Assembly: GCA_001464335.1 (NCBI GenBank)
Contig: LNEV01000018.1
Coordinates: forward strand, 1 to 64,000
Length of the DNA: 64,000 bases
Direction of reading: 5' to 3'
From: Rhizobiales bacterium Ga0077545
Lineage (GTDB): Bacteria > Pseudomonadota > Alphaproteobacteria > Rhizobiales > Methylopilaceae
Numbering within the stretch: position 1 is the first letter of the stretch; each line of letters starts with the position of its first letter. Under the pieces are notes generated by a model. The model made no database searches. It saw nothing but the letters and a program-made list of their open reading frames with translations, and was not told where the DNA came from. Shown one piece after another: positions 8,322-19,021 of the stretch. The position numbers and the translations under genes are program-made.

Positions 8322-8822
8322 ATGGAACAAAACGAGATTCTGTCCGGCCTGTCGCCGGGATTGCGCGTGCGCGCCGATGGCCGCCAATCGCCCCGCGCGT
8401 CCGACATTGCGCGCGGCACGATGCGGCTGATGCGCGGGCTCGGCTTTTCCTGCGTGCCGGAACTCTCCCTCGCCTCCGGGCGCCGCGCCGATCTCGTCGC
8501 CTTCTGTCCGAAGGGGCGTATCTGGATCGTCGAGATCAAGTCCTGCCTCGCCGACTTTCAGGCCGATCACAAATGGGAGGATTACCGCGCCCATTGCGAC
8601 CGGCTCTATTTCGCGGTCGATCCCGATTTTCCGCGCGATCTCGTGCCCGATGAAGCCGGCCTCATTCTTGCCGACCGCTATGGCGCGCAGATCCTGCGCG
8701 ATCCCGACGAGCATCCGCTCGCGGGCGCAACGCGGCGCATGATGGCGCTGCACCTTGCCCACACCACCGCCCAGCGGCTGCATCTGCTGTGCGACCCGGA
8801 TCTGGAACGCGACCTTATCTGA
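8322..8822 (+). CDS. mmcB: MmcB-family DNA repair protein
   Basis: The 166-residue protein matches the MmcB (DUF1052) family of alphaproteobacteria. It has a PD-(D/E)xK-like nuclease core: PELSLASGRRADLVAFCP gives the Asp, IWIVEIKSCLADFQAD the E-x-K, then the conserved KWEDYRAHCDRLYFAVD. In Caulobacter, mmcB is a damage-inducible gene that contributes to mitomycin C tolerance. A GAAC-rich patch upstream (from about 8281) does not form an exact alphaproteobacterial LexA box, so SOS control is not shown here. The gene is a single unit, convergent with the helicase gene that ends 24 bases beyond it. Confidence 0.85.
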   Translation: MEQNEILSGLSPGLRVRADGRQSPRASDIARGTMRLMRGLGFSCVPELSLASGRRADLVAFCPKGRIWIVEIKSCLADFQADHKWEDYRAHCDRLYFAVDPDFPRDLVPDEAGLILADRYGAQILRDPDEHPLAGATRRMMALHLAHTTAQRLHLLCDPDLERDLI

Positions 8823-8846
8823 TCGCGTCCCGGAACCCGGCGCGCA

Positions 8847-10646
8847 TCATTTCGGGCGCTTCTTCTTGTGATCTTTCGGCTTGAACTCACCGCGCGGCCG
8901 GTCTGCGGGCCGGGCTTTCTTCGGCTCGCCATCACGCTTGGGCCAAGGTTTCGGTTTTCCGGTCTTGGCGGGCGGCGCGTCCTTGCGCGGGCGCGCAGGC
9001 GGTGCGGCGGTGTTGCCGTCGGCGCCGAGCGGCACGATCTCGATGTCGCCATCGGATTTGCGCACGGCATGTGCAAAACGGTCCGCGACAGCGGCGGTCA
9101 CTTCGAACTTCGTCTCGCGCTCGAAAATGCGGATCGCGCCGATTTCCTGACGCGTGACATTTCCCCGGCGGCACAGCATCGGCAGCAGCCATTTCGGATC
9201 GGCGTTTTCGCGGCGGCCGATGCGCATGAGAAACCACGAGCCCCCGGCAAACGGCTCGCGCGGCGGGCGCGGCTCGCGCGGTGCATCGCCCGGATGTTGC
9301 CTGTCCGCACGCGGCTCGCGCGTGTCCCGACGCTCGCCGGGGTCGAACACTTCTTCCGGCGCGGGAAGCTGCGAGCGCCACACCCGCACGAGAGCTGCGG
9401 CGATGTCTTCGGGCGAGCGGCCCGCCAGCAGCGTCTTCGCCATTTCGCGGTCGTCCTCGCTCGGCGCGTCCTGAAGCAGCGGGTCCTGCATCAGACGGTC
9501 CTGATCGAGCGCGCGGATTTCCTCGGCGGTCGGCGGCCCGCTCCACGACGGCTGGACGCGCGCCGCGGCCATCAGACTTTCGGCCTTGCGGCGGCGCGAC
9601 AACGGCACGAGCAGGACGCTGGTGCCCTTGCGCCCGGCACGCCCGGTGCGGCCGCTGCGGTGCTGCAGCACTTCCGGATCGGCGGGAAGCTCGGCGTGAA
9701 TGACGAGCCCGAGATTGGGAAGATCGATGCCGCGCGCGGCGACATCGGTTGCGACGCACACCCGTGCACGTCCATCGCGCAAGGCCTGCAAAGCGTGGTT
9801 ACGATCGTTCTGGCTCAGTTCGCCCGACAGCGAGACGACCGAAAAACCGCGCTCCAGGAGCGTGGCCTGAAGGTGGCGCACGGAATTGCGGGTGTTGCAG
9901 AAGATGATGGCGCTCGGCGCCTCGAAATAGCGCAGCAGGTTGACGACGGCGTGCTCCACCTCGTTCGGCACGATGCGCACCGCACGATACTCGATGTCGG
10001 CGTGCCCGCCCGCATTGCCCTTGACCTCGATGCGCATCGCCTCGCGCTGATATCTCTTGGCCATGCTCTCGATGCTGCGCGGCATCGTCGCCGAGAACAG
10101 CAGCGTGCGGCGCTCGCGCGGCGTCGTTTCGAGGATGAATTCGAGATCCTCGCGGAAACCGAGGTCGAGCATTTCGTCGGCCTCGTCGAGCACCACCGCC
10201 CGCAGATGGGAGACGTCGAGACCGCCGCGCTCGATATGATCGCGCAGGCGGCCCGGCGTGCCGACAACGATATGCACGCCCGCCTGCAGCCGGCGGCGCT
10301 CGGCTTTCGGGTCCATACCGCCGACGCAGGCAACGATCTTTGCGCCGGTCGGCCGGTACAGCCATTCGAGTTCGCGCTGGACCTGCAGCGCCAGCTCGCG
10401 GGTCGGCGCAACGATGAGCGCCAGCGGCAGGCCGGCAAAGTCGAGCCGTTCGGCATCGCCCAGCAGCGTGGCGCCGATGGCAAGCCCATAGGCCACCGTC
10501 TTGCCGGAGCCGGTCTGCGCCGAGACGAGGAGATCGCGGCCCGCCGCATCGGGGGCCAGGACCGCATCCTGAACGGGCGTGGCCTGATTGTAATCACGTT
10601 CCGCAAGGGCGCGTGCGAGAGAAGGATGAGTGGACGGAAAGGTCAT
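8847..10646 (-). CDS. DEAD-box ATP-dependent RNA helicase with DbpA-like C-terminal domain
   Basis: The 599-residue protein contains the full helicase set: Q-motif region (DYNQATPVQDAVL), Walker A AQTGSGKT, DEAD, SAT (LFSATMPRS) and HRSGRTGRAGR. After the two RecA-like domains comes a DbpA-type RNA-binding fold (around SWFLMRIGRRENADPKWLLP to FEVTAAVADRFAHAV) and a long Lys/Arg/Pro-rich tail ending in DHKKKRPK. This architecture is that of DeaD/CsdA-type helicases, which remodel ribosomal or structured mRNA, often in the cold. The basic tail should bind RNA non-specifically. It reads in the same direction as regB-regA, 125 bases after regA, and is probably transcribed separately. Confidence 0.93.
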   Translation of the reverse strand: MTFPSTHPSLARALAERDYNQATPVQDAVLAPDAAGRDLLVSAQTGSGKTVAYGLAIGATLLGDAERLDFAGLPLALIVAPTRELALQVQRELEWLYRPTGAKIVACVGGMDPKAERRRLQAGVHIVVGTPGRLRDHIERGGLDVSHLRAVVLDEADEMLDLGFREDLEFILETTPRERRTLLFSATMPRSIESMAKRYQREAMRIEVKGNAGGHADIEYRAVRIVPNEVEHAVVNLLRYFEAPSAIIFCNTRNSVRHLQATLLERGFSVVSLSGELSQNDRNHALQALRDGRARVCVATDVAARGIDLPNLGLVIHAELPADPEVLQHRSGRTGRAGRKGTSVLLVPLSRRRKAESLMAAARVQPSWSGPPTAEEIRALDQDRLMQDPLLQDAPSEDDREMAKTLLAGRSPEDIAAALVRVWRSQLPAPEEVFDPGERRDTREPRADRQHPGDAPREPRPPREPFAGGSWFLMRIGRRENADPKWLLPMLCRRGNVTRQEIGAIRIFERETKFEVTAAVADRFAHAVRKSDGDIEIVPLGADGNTAAPPARPRKDAPPAKTGKPKPWPKRDGEPKKARPADRPRGEFKPKDHKKKRPK

Positions 10647-10771
10647 TTATGCGCCGTTCTGACGTGAGTGAAACAGCGCCGACGGCCGAGGGCGCCTGTG
10701 CGCCATCGGCCGGGAATGCTGCGGGTGATGTCGATGCGCGCAGAGCTGACGCGGTGCGCGGCTTTTGTCCT

Positions 10772-11323
10772 TTAGCGCGGTGCGCGCTTGGCGAGAATGC
10801 GCTGCAATGTGCGGCGGTGCATGTTGAGACGGCGCGCCGTCTCCGACACATTGCGTCCGCACAGCTCGTAAACCCGCTGAATGTGCTCCCAGCGCACGCG
10901 ATCCGCCGACATCGGATTTTCCGGCGGCTTCGGCTTGTGGTCCGGCAGGGCCATCAGCGCGGCGTGAATTTCGTCCGCATCGGCAGGCTTCGCCAGATAG
11001 TCGATGGCGCCGAGTTTCACGGCCGTGACCGCCGTTGCGATATTTCCGTACCCGGTCAGGACGATGCCGCGCGCGTCCGGGCGCTTCTGCTTCAGCGCCG
11101 AGATCACATCGAGGCCGTTGCCGTCGCCAAGACGCATGTCGACCACCGCAAACGCGGGGTTTGCCGCTTCGACGAGGCTGAGGCCCTCGCGCACGGTCTC
11201 GGCCACCGAAACCACATAGCCGCGCGCTTCCATCGCCCGCGCCAGGCGCTGCACGAAAGCCTTGTCGTCATCGACGATGAGAAGAGAAACGTCGCCCTGA
11301 GGGGCAGAAATATCGACCATCAT
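10772..11323 (-). CDS. regA: Redox response regulator RegA/PrrA/ActR
   Basis: The protein of about 183 residues has an N-terminal receiver domain (LLIVDDDKAF acidic pocket, phosphorylated Asp in AVVDMRLGDGNGLD, Thr in IVLTGYG, Lys in YLAKPADADE) and a C-terminal Fis-type helix-turn-helix (VYELCGRNVSETARRLNMHRRTLQRIL). This short two-domain layout is diagnostic of RegA/PrrA/ActR, the global regulator of respiration, CO2 and nitrogen fixation and photosynthesis in alphaproteobacteria. Two adjacent ATG codons (11323 and 11320) follow an AAGGA motif; the second fits its spacing better. It lies downstream of regB on the same strand. The usual neighbour senC/scoI is not present. Confidence 0.93.
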   Translation of the reverse strand: MMVDISAPQGDVSLLIVDDDKAFVQRLARAMEARGYVVSVAETVREGLSLVEAANPAFAVVDMRLGDGNGLDVISALKQKRPDARGIVLTGYGNIATAVTAVKLGAIDYLAKPADADEIHAALMALPDHKPKPPENPMSADRVRWEHIQRVYELCGRNVSETARRLNMHRRTLQRILAKRAPR

Positions 11324-11431
11324 TCCTTGTCCTGGCCGCCCTTCCTGACCGGCGGGGCGGCGCGATGCCGCACATCTATTGTGCAACGGGGGTGTGACAC
11401 AAGTGGTTAGACTCCCCCCTCACGGGAAGGT

Positions 11432-12721
11432 TCACCCTTTGGTGAACTCAAACGCGGCCCGCGGCCAGCGAATCCGAACCTCGGCACCCGTCTGTCCGTT
11501 GTCGAATCCGACCCGCGCACCGGAGCGTTCCAGCAGCGTTTTGGCGATGAAGACACCGAGCCCGAGCCCCGGCCGGTCAGTGTCGGCCGCCGCGCGACGC
11601 ACGCCACGGGTGGTGATGTAGGGGTCTCCGAGACGGGCCAGAACGTCGGGCGGAAAGCCCGGCCCGTCGTCGCAAATGACGACCGTGACCTCATCGGCAT
11701 TCCACCGCGCGCGGATCCGCACGTCCGTGGACGCGAAATCGACCGCGTTCTCCACGAGATTGCCGAGACCGTAGAGAACCCCGGGATTGCGCCGCCCGAC
11801 AGGCCCGCCCGGTTCCGCCTCGATCTCGATCGCGACGCCGAATTCGCGATGCGGCGCGACGACGTCTTCCAGAAGATGCCTGATGGTCATCGCCGCGTGC
11901 GGCGCATCCTCTTCATGCAGCGAGGTCAACTTCTGCATGATCTCGCGGCAGCGATCGACCTGCTCGCGCAGCAGCGCCACATCGTCCTTGAGCGGGCCGT
12001 CCGGGACCGCCTTTTCCAGCTCGCGCGCCACAAGGCGGATCGTGGCCAGAGGCGTTCCCAGCTCGTGCGCCGCCGCCGCCGCAAGCCCGTCCAGCGCCGA
12101 AATGTGCTGCTCGCGCGCCAGAACGAGTTCGGTGGCCGCCAGTGCGTCGGAAAGCTGCCGACCTTCGTCCGCGACGCGCCACGCATAGATGCCGATAAAG
12201 CCCAGACCGAGCGAGGTCGCGGCCCACAGCCCGACGATGTAGAGATCCGGCACCGTGAAATCGCCGCCCGGCCACGGCAACGGCATGTGGAATTTCGCCA
12301 GCACCGTCACGCACACGAACGCCAGAAGGCCGAGCAACGTTGTCGGGCGCGGCGGCAGGCTGGTCGCCGAAATCAGCACCGGGGCGAGAAACAGCATGGC
12401 GAACGGATTTTCGAGCCCGCCGGTCAGTGCGAGAAGCGCCGCGAGCTGGAGAATGTCGAAACCGAGCAGCAACGAGGCGCGCCGCGTGTCGAACCTTTCG
12501 GTCACCGGGTAAAGCAGCCGCAGCAGAAGATTGAGCGCCGCCGACACGGCGATGACTGCAAGACAGGGGACCAGCGGCAGCACCGCGCCGAGCCCGAAAT
12601 GCACGACCAGCACGGCGAAGGTCTGGCCCGCAATGGCCAGCCAGCGCAGCCGGATCAGGGTGTCGAGCTTCAGCCGGTAGGCAGGTGAAAAGGCCGCTTG
12701 GGATGCAATCTGGTCGGGCAT
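11432..12721 (-). CDS. regB: Redox sensor histidine kinase RegB/PrrB/ActS
   Basis: The membrane kinase has six predicted transmembrane segments in its first 200 residues, then an H-box (AAAAAHELGTPLATI) and ATP-binding motifs (GLGNLVENAVDFAS, ICDDGPGFP, GLGLGVFIAKTLLE). The quinone-sensing heptapeptide GGLENPF is present in the membrane domain, and the redox-active cysteine is seen in REQVDRCREIMQKL after the H-box. Both are the features by which RegB senses the ubiquinone pool and oxidation state. It phosphorylates RegA, encoded just downstream. ATG at 12721 follows an AGGGA motif; an ATG at 12766 would add 15 residues. Confidence 0.93.
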   Translation of the reverse strand: MPDQIASQAAFSPAYRLKLDTLIRLRWLAIAGQTFAVLVVHFGLGAVLPLVPCLAVIAVSAALNLLLRLLYPVTERFDTRRASLLLGFDILQLAALLALTGGLENPFAMLFLAPVLISATSLPPRPTTLLGLLAFVCVTVLAKFHMPLPWPGGDFTVPDLYIVGLWAATSLGLGFIGIYAWRVADEGRQLSDALAATELVLAREQHISALDGLAAAAAHELGTPLATIRLVARELEKAVPDGPLKDDVALLREQVDRCREIMQKLTSLHEEDAPHAAMTIRHLLEDVVAPHREFGVAIEIEAEPGGPVGRRNPGVLYGLGNLVENAVDFASTDVRIRARWNADEVTVVICDDGPGFPPDVLARLGDPYITTRGVRRAAADTDRPGLGLGVFIAKTLLERSGARVGFDNGQTGAEVRIRWPRAAFEFTKG

Positions 12722-12815
12722 GTCCCTGTTTAGCCCAGCCGCCGCCGGCGCGAAACGGCCCCGCAAAGGACGCCCCCTCGAAATCGGCCGCCGGCAGGCC
12801 TAGATTGCGAACCTC

Positions 12816-13580
12816 ATGAGTGCCGATGTTCCCGCCATCGAGGTCGAGCGCCTCGTCAAGACCTATAACGGCACCACCGCCGTCGACGGCGTCAGCTTCC
12901 GCATTCCGCGCGGCGCGATTGTCGGGCTTCTCGGCGGCAATGGCGCGGGCAAGACCACGACAATCTCGGCCATCATGGGTCTTGTCGTGCCGACATCCGG
13001 CGAGGTGCGGGTGCTCGGCACCGACATGCGGCGCGATCGCCACCGCATCCTCCACCGGATGAATTTCGAAAGCCCCTATGTCGATCTTCCCGGCCGCCTC
13101 ACCGTTCGCCAGAACATCCTGACCTTTGCGCGCCTGTACGGATTGCCGGACCCGAAGGCGCGCGTGCGCGAACTCGCCGAGGAGCTCGATTTGACCGACT
13201 TCCTCGACCGCGCGACCGGCAAGCTTTCGGCGGGGCAGAAGACACGCGTCGCGCTCGCCAAGGCGCTCGTCAACGATCCCGACGTGCTGTTGCTCGACGA
13301 GCCCACGGCCTCGCTCGATCCCGACACCGCGAGCTGGATTCGCGACCGCATCGCGCGCCACCGCGACGAGAAAGGCGCGAGCATTCTCCTCGCTTCGCAC
13401 AATATGCGCGAGGTCGAGCGCCTGTGTGACCGCGTCATCTTCATGCGGCGCGGCACGGTCGTCGCGGATGCGCCCCCGGCCGAACTTCTGGAGCGCTATG
13501 GCCGCGACACGATGGAGGATGTGTTCATCGATGTGGCGCGCGGCCAGGCGGTCATGGCCGCGCTGGAGAGCGGGCTGTGA
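12816..13580 (+). CDS. ABC-2 type transporter, ATP-binding protein
   Basis: The 254-residue nucleotide-binding subunit has Walker A GGNGAGKTT, Q-loop region MNFESPYVDL, signature LSAGQKTRVALAKAL (in place of LSGGQ), Walker B VLLLDEPTASLD and the H-loop LLASHNMREVE. The fold and C-terminal region match DrrA/CcmA-like exporters (ABCA family). Its stop overlaps the start of the permease gene, so they form one transporter. The pair diverges from regB; whether RegA controls it is not shown by any recognisable site. Confidence 0.92.
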   Translation: MSADVPAIEVERLVKTYNGTTAVDGVSFRIPRGAIVGLLGGNGAGKTTTISAIMGLVVPTSGEVRVLGTDMRRDRHRILHRMNFESPYVDLPGRLTVRQNILTFARLYGLPDPKARVRELAEELDLTDFLDRATGKLSAGQKTRVALAKALVNDPDVLLLDEPTASLDPDTASWIRDRIARHRDEKGASILLASHNMREVERLCDRVIFMRRGTVVADAPPAELLERYGRDTMEDVFIDVARGQAVMAALESGL

Positions 13581-14398
13581 CGACGCCTCTCCCATACCGG
13601 CGCTTCTCGCCCGCCCGCATCGGCGCGATGGTGCTGCGGCAATGGTATGTGCTGCGCTCGTCCTGGCCGCGGCTGCTGGAAATCGTCTATTGGCCGGCGA
13701 TGTCCATGCTGACCTGGGGCTTTCTGCAGGTCTGGGTCGGCCAGCAGTCCACCATGGCGGCGATGACGGCCGGCACGCTGCTCGGCGCCGTTCTGCTCTG
13801 GGACATCCTGGTGCGCGGCGGCCTCGGCTTCTCGATCACGTTCCTCGAAGAAATGTACGCACGCAACATCGGCAATCTGATGATGAGCCCGTTGACGCCG
13901 CTCGAATTCGTCGCCTCGCTGTCACTGATGAGCATCATCCGGCTGATGATCGGCCTTGTTCCCGTTTCGCTGATCGCGCTCGTCCTGTTCGGCTTCAATC
14001 TCTGGGGTCTCGGATTTCCGCTGATCGCGTTCTTCATCAACCTCATCGTCACGAGCTGGGCGGTCTCGCTGGTCGTCGCGGGGCTGATCCTGCGGCACGG
14101 CCTCGGCGCCGAAAGCCTCGCCTGGACGGCGATCTTCATCATGATGCCGGTCTGCGCCGTTTATTATCCGGTCTCGATCCTGCCCGCGCCGGTCCAGATG
14201 CTCGCCTGGTCGCTGCCGCCGAGCTATGTGTTCGAGGGCATGCGCGCGCTTCTCGTCGACGGTGTTTTCCGTGCCGATCTGATGGCATGGGCGCTCGGGC
14301 TCAACGCGATCTATTTCACGCTCGCGGCCCTCGTTTTCATGCGCCTTTTCGAAAAAGCGCGGACGACGGGCTCCCTGCTTGCCTCGAGCAGCGAGTAG
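13577..14398 (+). CDS. ABC-2 type transporter, permease
   Basis: The 273-residue protein starts with GTG overlapping the ATPase stop (GTGA). It has about six membrane segments, with the ABC-2 features expected of the partner of a DrrA-like ATPase: IVYWPAMSMLTWGFLQVWVG, an amphipathic LEEMYARNIGNLMMSPLTPLEF stretch, and LPPSYVFEGMRALLVDG near the end. Such exporters move drugs, lipids, polysaccharides or nodulation factors (NodJ-like); the substrate here is unknown. Confidence 0.9.
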   Translation: MTTPLPYRRFSPARIGAMVLRQWYVLRSSWPRLLEIVYWPAMSMLTWGFLQVWVGQQSTMAAMTAGTLLGAVLLWDILVRGGLGFSITFLEEMYARNIGNLMMSPLTPLEFVASLSLMSIIRLMIGLVPVSLIALVLFGFNLWGLGFPLIAFFINLIVTSWAVSLVVAGLILRHGLGAESLAWTAIFIMMPVCAVYYPVSILPAPVQMLAWSLPPSYVFEGMRALLVDGVFRADLMAWALGLNAIYFTLAALVFMRLFEKARTTGSLLASSSE

Positions 14399-14442
14399 AT
14401 GATGCTTGATTTTCCACCCCGCCTTGCTGATATCCGCACGGC

Positions 14443-15018
14443 ATGAGCAACACCGACACGAACGACCAGCCCGAGATCAACGACACCGACGAGGTTGCGG
14501 CCCCCGCAACCGAAGCGGCGGATCAGACGGCGCGCCTTCAGGCCGAAAACACCGAACTGAAGGACCGCATGCTCCGCACGCTCGCGGAGATGGAAAATCT
14601 GCGAAAGCGCACCGAGCGTGAGATCGTCGATTCGCGCGCCTATGCGGTGACGAGCTTTGCCCGCGATCTTCTGTCGGTCGCCGACAATCTCGACCGTGCG
14701 CTGGCCGCCGTGCCCGCCGATGACGAAGACCCCGCGCTGAAAGCGCTTGTCGACGGCGTCAATCTGACGGGCCGGGAGCTCCAGAACGTGCTGTCGAAGC
14801 ACGGCGTCGCGAAGATCGAACCGCAGCCGGGTGAGAAATTCGATCCGAACTTCCATCAGGCCATGTTCGAAGTGCCCGACCCCACGCAGCCCACCGGCAT
14901 GGTCGTTCAGGTCATGCAGACAGGCTTTGCGATTTCCGGCCGCCTCCTGCGCCCGGCGCTCGTGGGCGTCTCCAAAGGCGGCCCCAAGGCCTCCGAAGGC
15001 GTCGACCGGAAAGCCTAA
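14443..15018 (+). CDS. grpE: GrpE, nucleotide exchange factor for DnaK
   Basis: The 191-residue protein has an acidic N-terminus ([20 protein letters not shown]), a long coiled coil from about residue 30 ([20 protein letters not shown], then [12 protein letters not shown]), and the C-terminal beta domain with the family signature ([11 protein letters not shown]-type, here [13 protein letters not shown], followed by [25 protein letters not shown]). GrpE dimers release ADP from DnaK. It lies upstream of a small gene and dnaK on the same strand, a common alphaproteobacterial heat-shock arrangement. No RpoH-type promoter was seen directly in front of it. Confidence 0.95.
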   Translation: MSNTDTNDQPEINDTDEVAAPATEAADQTARLQAENTELKDRMLRTLAEMENLRKRTEREIVDSRAYAVTSFARDLLSVADNLDRALAAVPADDEDPALKALVDGVNLTGRELQNVLSKHGVAKIEPQPGEKFDPNFHQAMFEVPDPTQPTGMVVQVMQTGFAISGRLLRPALVGVSKGGPKASEGVDRKA

Positions 15019-15107
15019 AATGCAACGTTCTCGAAGTTTAAACGCTTCGTTAACCTCTTAAAAACCCTTAATAAATCTTTCAGTGGACGGCCTTTCCACA
15101 GCCCATA

Positions 15108-15134
15108 TCCTTGCCGGGACGTTAACGGCAAGGA
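15108..15134 (+). promoter_or_regulatory. Hairpin covering the Shine-Dalgarno of the 15142 gene
   Basis: TCCTTGCCG at 15108-15116 is the exact reverse complement of CGGCAAGGA at 15126-15134, leaving a 9-base loop. The AAGGA inside the right arm is the only good Shine-Dalgarno for the ATG at 15142. If transcribed, the stem would hide the ribosome binding site. CATATC and GATATG further out can extend the pairing. The regulatory role (thermometer, translational repression or DNA operator) is inference; the inverted repeat is direct observation. Confidence 0.55.
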
Positions 15135-15141
15135 CAGGGAT

Positions 15142-15447
15142 ATGCCCCGCTTTCGCTTTCGGACACGGCCTCGCCCGCATGAAGTGTCGGTGGCTATTGC
15201 CGAGAACGGCGTGACGGCCTGCGTCTGGCCGCCGGAAAGCTCGCGGGGCGAGACGCCGATGCGCGATCTTCGCCTGTCGAGCGCCCTGCATCTGGCGGGC
15301 GCCCTCGCCGACCGTCTCGGCACCGATGTCAGCCTTCTCAATCCCGGCGATTCGCTGTTCTTCGTCGAAGACTTCGTCGGCCCGGACGGCGCGATGGAAG
15401 ATGTCGTCTTCGTTGCGCCGCAAGAGCGCATCGCCGCCGCCGAATAA
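15142..15447 (+). CDS. Small conserved-looking protein of unknown function between grpE and dnaK
   Basis: The 101-residue soluble protein begins MPRFRFRTRPRPHEVSVAIA and ends FVAPQERIAAAE. It has an Arg-rich N-terminus, then alternating beta-like stretches (VTACVWPPE, LRLSSALHLAGALADRLG, DVSLLNPGDSLFFVEDFVG). No signal peptide, membrane segment or catalytic motif is visible. The AAGGA ribosome binding site lies in a hairpin, and a terminator follows, so it may be its own unit within the heat-shock block. Position suggests a link to stress, but nothing in the sequence shows function. Confidence 0.65.
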   Translation: MPRFRFRTRPRPHEVSVAIAENGVTACVWPPESSRGETPMRDLRLSSALHLAGALADRLGTDVSLLNPGDSLFFVEDFVGPDGAMEDVVFVAPQERIAAAE

Positions 15448-15470
15448 CGAACTCCGGTCCCGAGACCCAA

Positions 15471-15505
15471 AGCGCCGCCGGCCTTGCGCCGGCAGCGCGG
15501 TTTTC
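15471..15505 (+). terminator. Probable terminator after the small grpE-dnaK gene
   Basis: GCGCCGCCGGC and GCCGGCAGCGC form an imperfect GC-rich stem followed by GGTTTTCC, about 25 bases after the stop at 15447. Confidence 0.55.
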
Positions 15506-15629
15506 CTTCAGGCTTTTGGCATGGCCCGGGAGGCTGGGCAGCCCGCCAAAGTCGCATATCTCACGACCCCTCAGGTTGCGACGGGCTGACGCTATTTCCG
15601 GTGGAAGCGGCAAAGCCAGTCGGCTTTGT

Positions 15630-15660
15630 CTTGCGGGCCCAAAACGCCCTTCTTATATAG
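15630..15660 (+). promoter_or_regulatory. RpoH (sigma-32) type promoter of dnaK
   Basis: CTTG at 15630-15633 and CTTATATAG at 15652-15660, separated by 18 bases, match the alphaproteobacterial heat-shock consensus CTTG-N17/18-CYTAT-T. It lies about 133 bases upstream of the dnaK start, in the 345-base gap between the small gene and dnaK, where no other gene is seen. A 5' leader of about 125 bases would result. Confidence 0.75.
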
Positions 15661-15700
15661 CCGCCAACACCACGTTCTGAGGCGTGGATTTTTTCTTGAG

Positions 15701-15767
15701 GAGACCGCTGCCCGCTTTTGCGGGACGGCCTTGAACCGGGGCGCCTTTGCGGGCCCCTACCGGTCTC
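15701..15767 (+). promoter_or_regulatory. Structured dnaK leader, potential three-way junction
   Basis: GAGACCG at 15701-15707 pairs exactly with CGGTCTC at 15761-15767. Enclosed are two hairpins, CCCGC/GCGGG with loop TTTT (15711-15724) and GGGGC/GCCCC (15738-15757). Another hairpin, CCACG/CGTGG, lies just upstream (about 15670-15687). Downstream comes the GGGGAAG ribosome binding site and the ATG at 15793. The base pairing is seen directly. A role in controlling dnaK translation or mRNA stability is inference. Confidence 0.5.
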
Positions 15768-15792
15768 GCTGAAACAAAGGGGAAGTAAGATT

Positions 15793-17691
<1,899 letters not shown>

Positions 17692-17764
17692 CCTTAACGG
17701 GACGGGACTCATGGCCCTCCGCTCGCGCACGACGATCGCACGCTGGCGGAGGGCGCAGCTTCAA

Positions 17765-17808
17765 GAAGCCCCGCACCCCGGACGTCCGGGCGGGGCTTCG
17801 TTGTTTTT
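17765..17808 (+). terminator. Rho-independent terminator between dnaK and dnaJ
   Basis: GAAGCCCCGC at 17765-17774 pairs with GCGGGGCTTC at 17790-17799 around a small inner CCGGACGTCCGG palindrome, followed by GTTGTTTTT. It may lower dnaJ expression relative to dnaK. Confidence 0.8.
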
Positions 17809-17821
17809 AGGCTGACACGCG

Positions 17822-18958
17822 ATGAGCAAACGCTGCTTTTACGAAACTCTCGGCGTCGGGCGCTCGGCCCAGGACGGCGAGCTGAAATCGGCTTTCCGCA
17901 AAATGGCGATGCAGTGCCACCCGGACCGCAATCCGGGAGATGCCGGCGCGGAAGCGCGGTTCAAGGAAATCAATCACGCCTACGAGACGCTGAAGGACCC
18001 GCAGAAGCGCGCGGCCTATGACCGTTTCGGCCATGCCGCCTTCGAGAACGGCAACGGCATGGGCGGCTTCGGCGGCGCCGATTTCGGTGCCGGAATGGCC
18101 GACATCTTCGAGAGCATGTTCGGCGACATCATGGGGCGGCGCGGCGGACGCGGTGGCGCGAGCGGGCGCGAGCGCGGCGCGGATCTGCGCTACAACATGG
18201 AAATCGAGCTGGAAGACGCCTTCTCCGGCAAGGTCGCCCAGATTCGCATGCCGACGGCCGTCACCTGCGAGCCCTGCGGCGGCTCGGGCGCAAAGCCCGG
18301 ATCGAAACCGAAAACCTGTCCGACCTGCCACGGCGCGGGCAAGATACGCGCGACGCAGGGCTTCTTCCTGATGGAGCGCGCCTGCCACACCTGCCAGGGG
18401 CGCGGCGAGATCGTCGACGATCCCTGCACCGCCTGTTCGGGCGCGGGCCGCGTCACGCGCGAGCGCACGCTTCAGGTCAACATTCCGGCGGGCGTCGAGG
18501 ACGGCACGCGCATTCGCCTTGCGGGCGAAGGCGAGGCCGGCCTGCATGGCGGGCCGACGGGCGATCTTTATATTTTCCTGTCGATCGAACCGCACGATTT
18601 CTTCCAGCGCGACAGCGCCGATCTTTATTGCCGCGTCCCGGTGACGATGACCGAGGCTGCTCTCGGCGGTGAAATCGAGGTGCCGACCATCGGCGGCGAC
18701 CGCGAAAAGGTGAAGATTCCCGAGGGCACCCAGCCCGGCAAACAGTTCCGCATCAAGGGGAAAGGCATGCCCGTCCTGCGCTCGCGCGAGATCGGCGATC
18801 TCTACATTCAGGTCGATGTGGAAGTTCCTCAGAAACTCTCGAAGCGCCAGCGCGAATTGCTGGAAGAGTTCCGTCAGGCCTCCTCGGAAGCCAACCATCC
18901 GGAAAGTTCGGGCTTCTTCTCCCGCGTGAAAGATTTGTTCGGCGGGCGCGAGTCGTGA
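17822..18958 (+). CDS. dnaJ: DnaJ, Hsp40 co-chaperone
   Basis: The 378-residue type I DnaJ contains the J domain with HPD ([13 protein letters not shown]), a Gly/Phe-rich linker ([16 protein letters not shown]), and four zinc-binding CxxCxGxG repeats ([32 protein letters not shown]). C-terminal substrate-binding and dimerisation domains follow. It stimulates DnaK ATPase and delivers substrates. The start lies 14 bases after a terminator that follows dnaK, so partial readthrough or a weak own promoter is implied. Confidence 0.97.
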   Translation: MSKRCFYETLGVGRSAQDGELKSAFRKMAMQCHPDRNPGDAGAEARFKEINHAYETLKDPQKRAAYDRFGHAAFENGNGMGGFGGADFGAGMADIFESMFGDIMGRRGGRGGASGRERGADLRYNMEIELEDAFSGKVAQIRMPTAVTCEPCGGSGAKPGSKPKTCPTCHGAGKIRATQGFFLMERACHTCQGRGEIVDDPCTACSGAGRVTRERTLQVNIPAGVEDGTRIRLAGEGEAGLHGGPTGDLYIFLSIEPHDFFQRDSADLYCRVPVTMTEAALGGEIEVPTIGGDREKVKIPEGTQPGKQFRIKGKGMPVLRSREIGDLYIQVDVEVPQKLSKRQRELLEEFRQASSEANHPESSGFFSRVKDLFGGRES

Positions 18959-19021
18959 TTTAAGGTGTTCGTGGATGCGCCGTCCGGTGCGTCCTTCCCG
19001 AGTATCCGGCAGAACGTGTCC

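Noticed and set aside
15038-15071. Cluster of four TTAA tetramers before the 15142 gene, as CtrA boxes
   Set aside because: Spacings are 8, 4 and 6 bases; none gives the TTAA-N7-TTAA required by the CtrA consensus.
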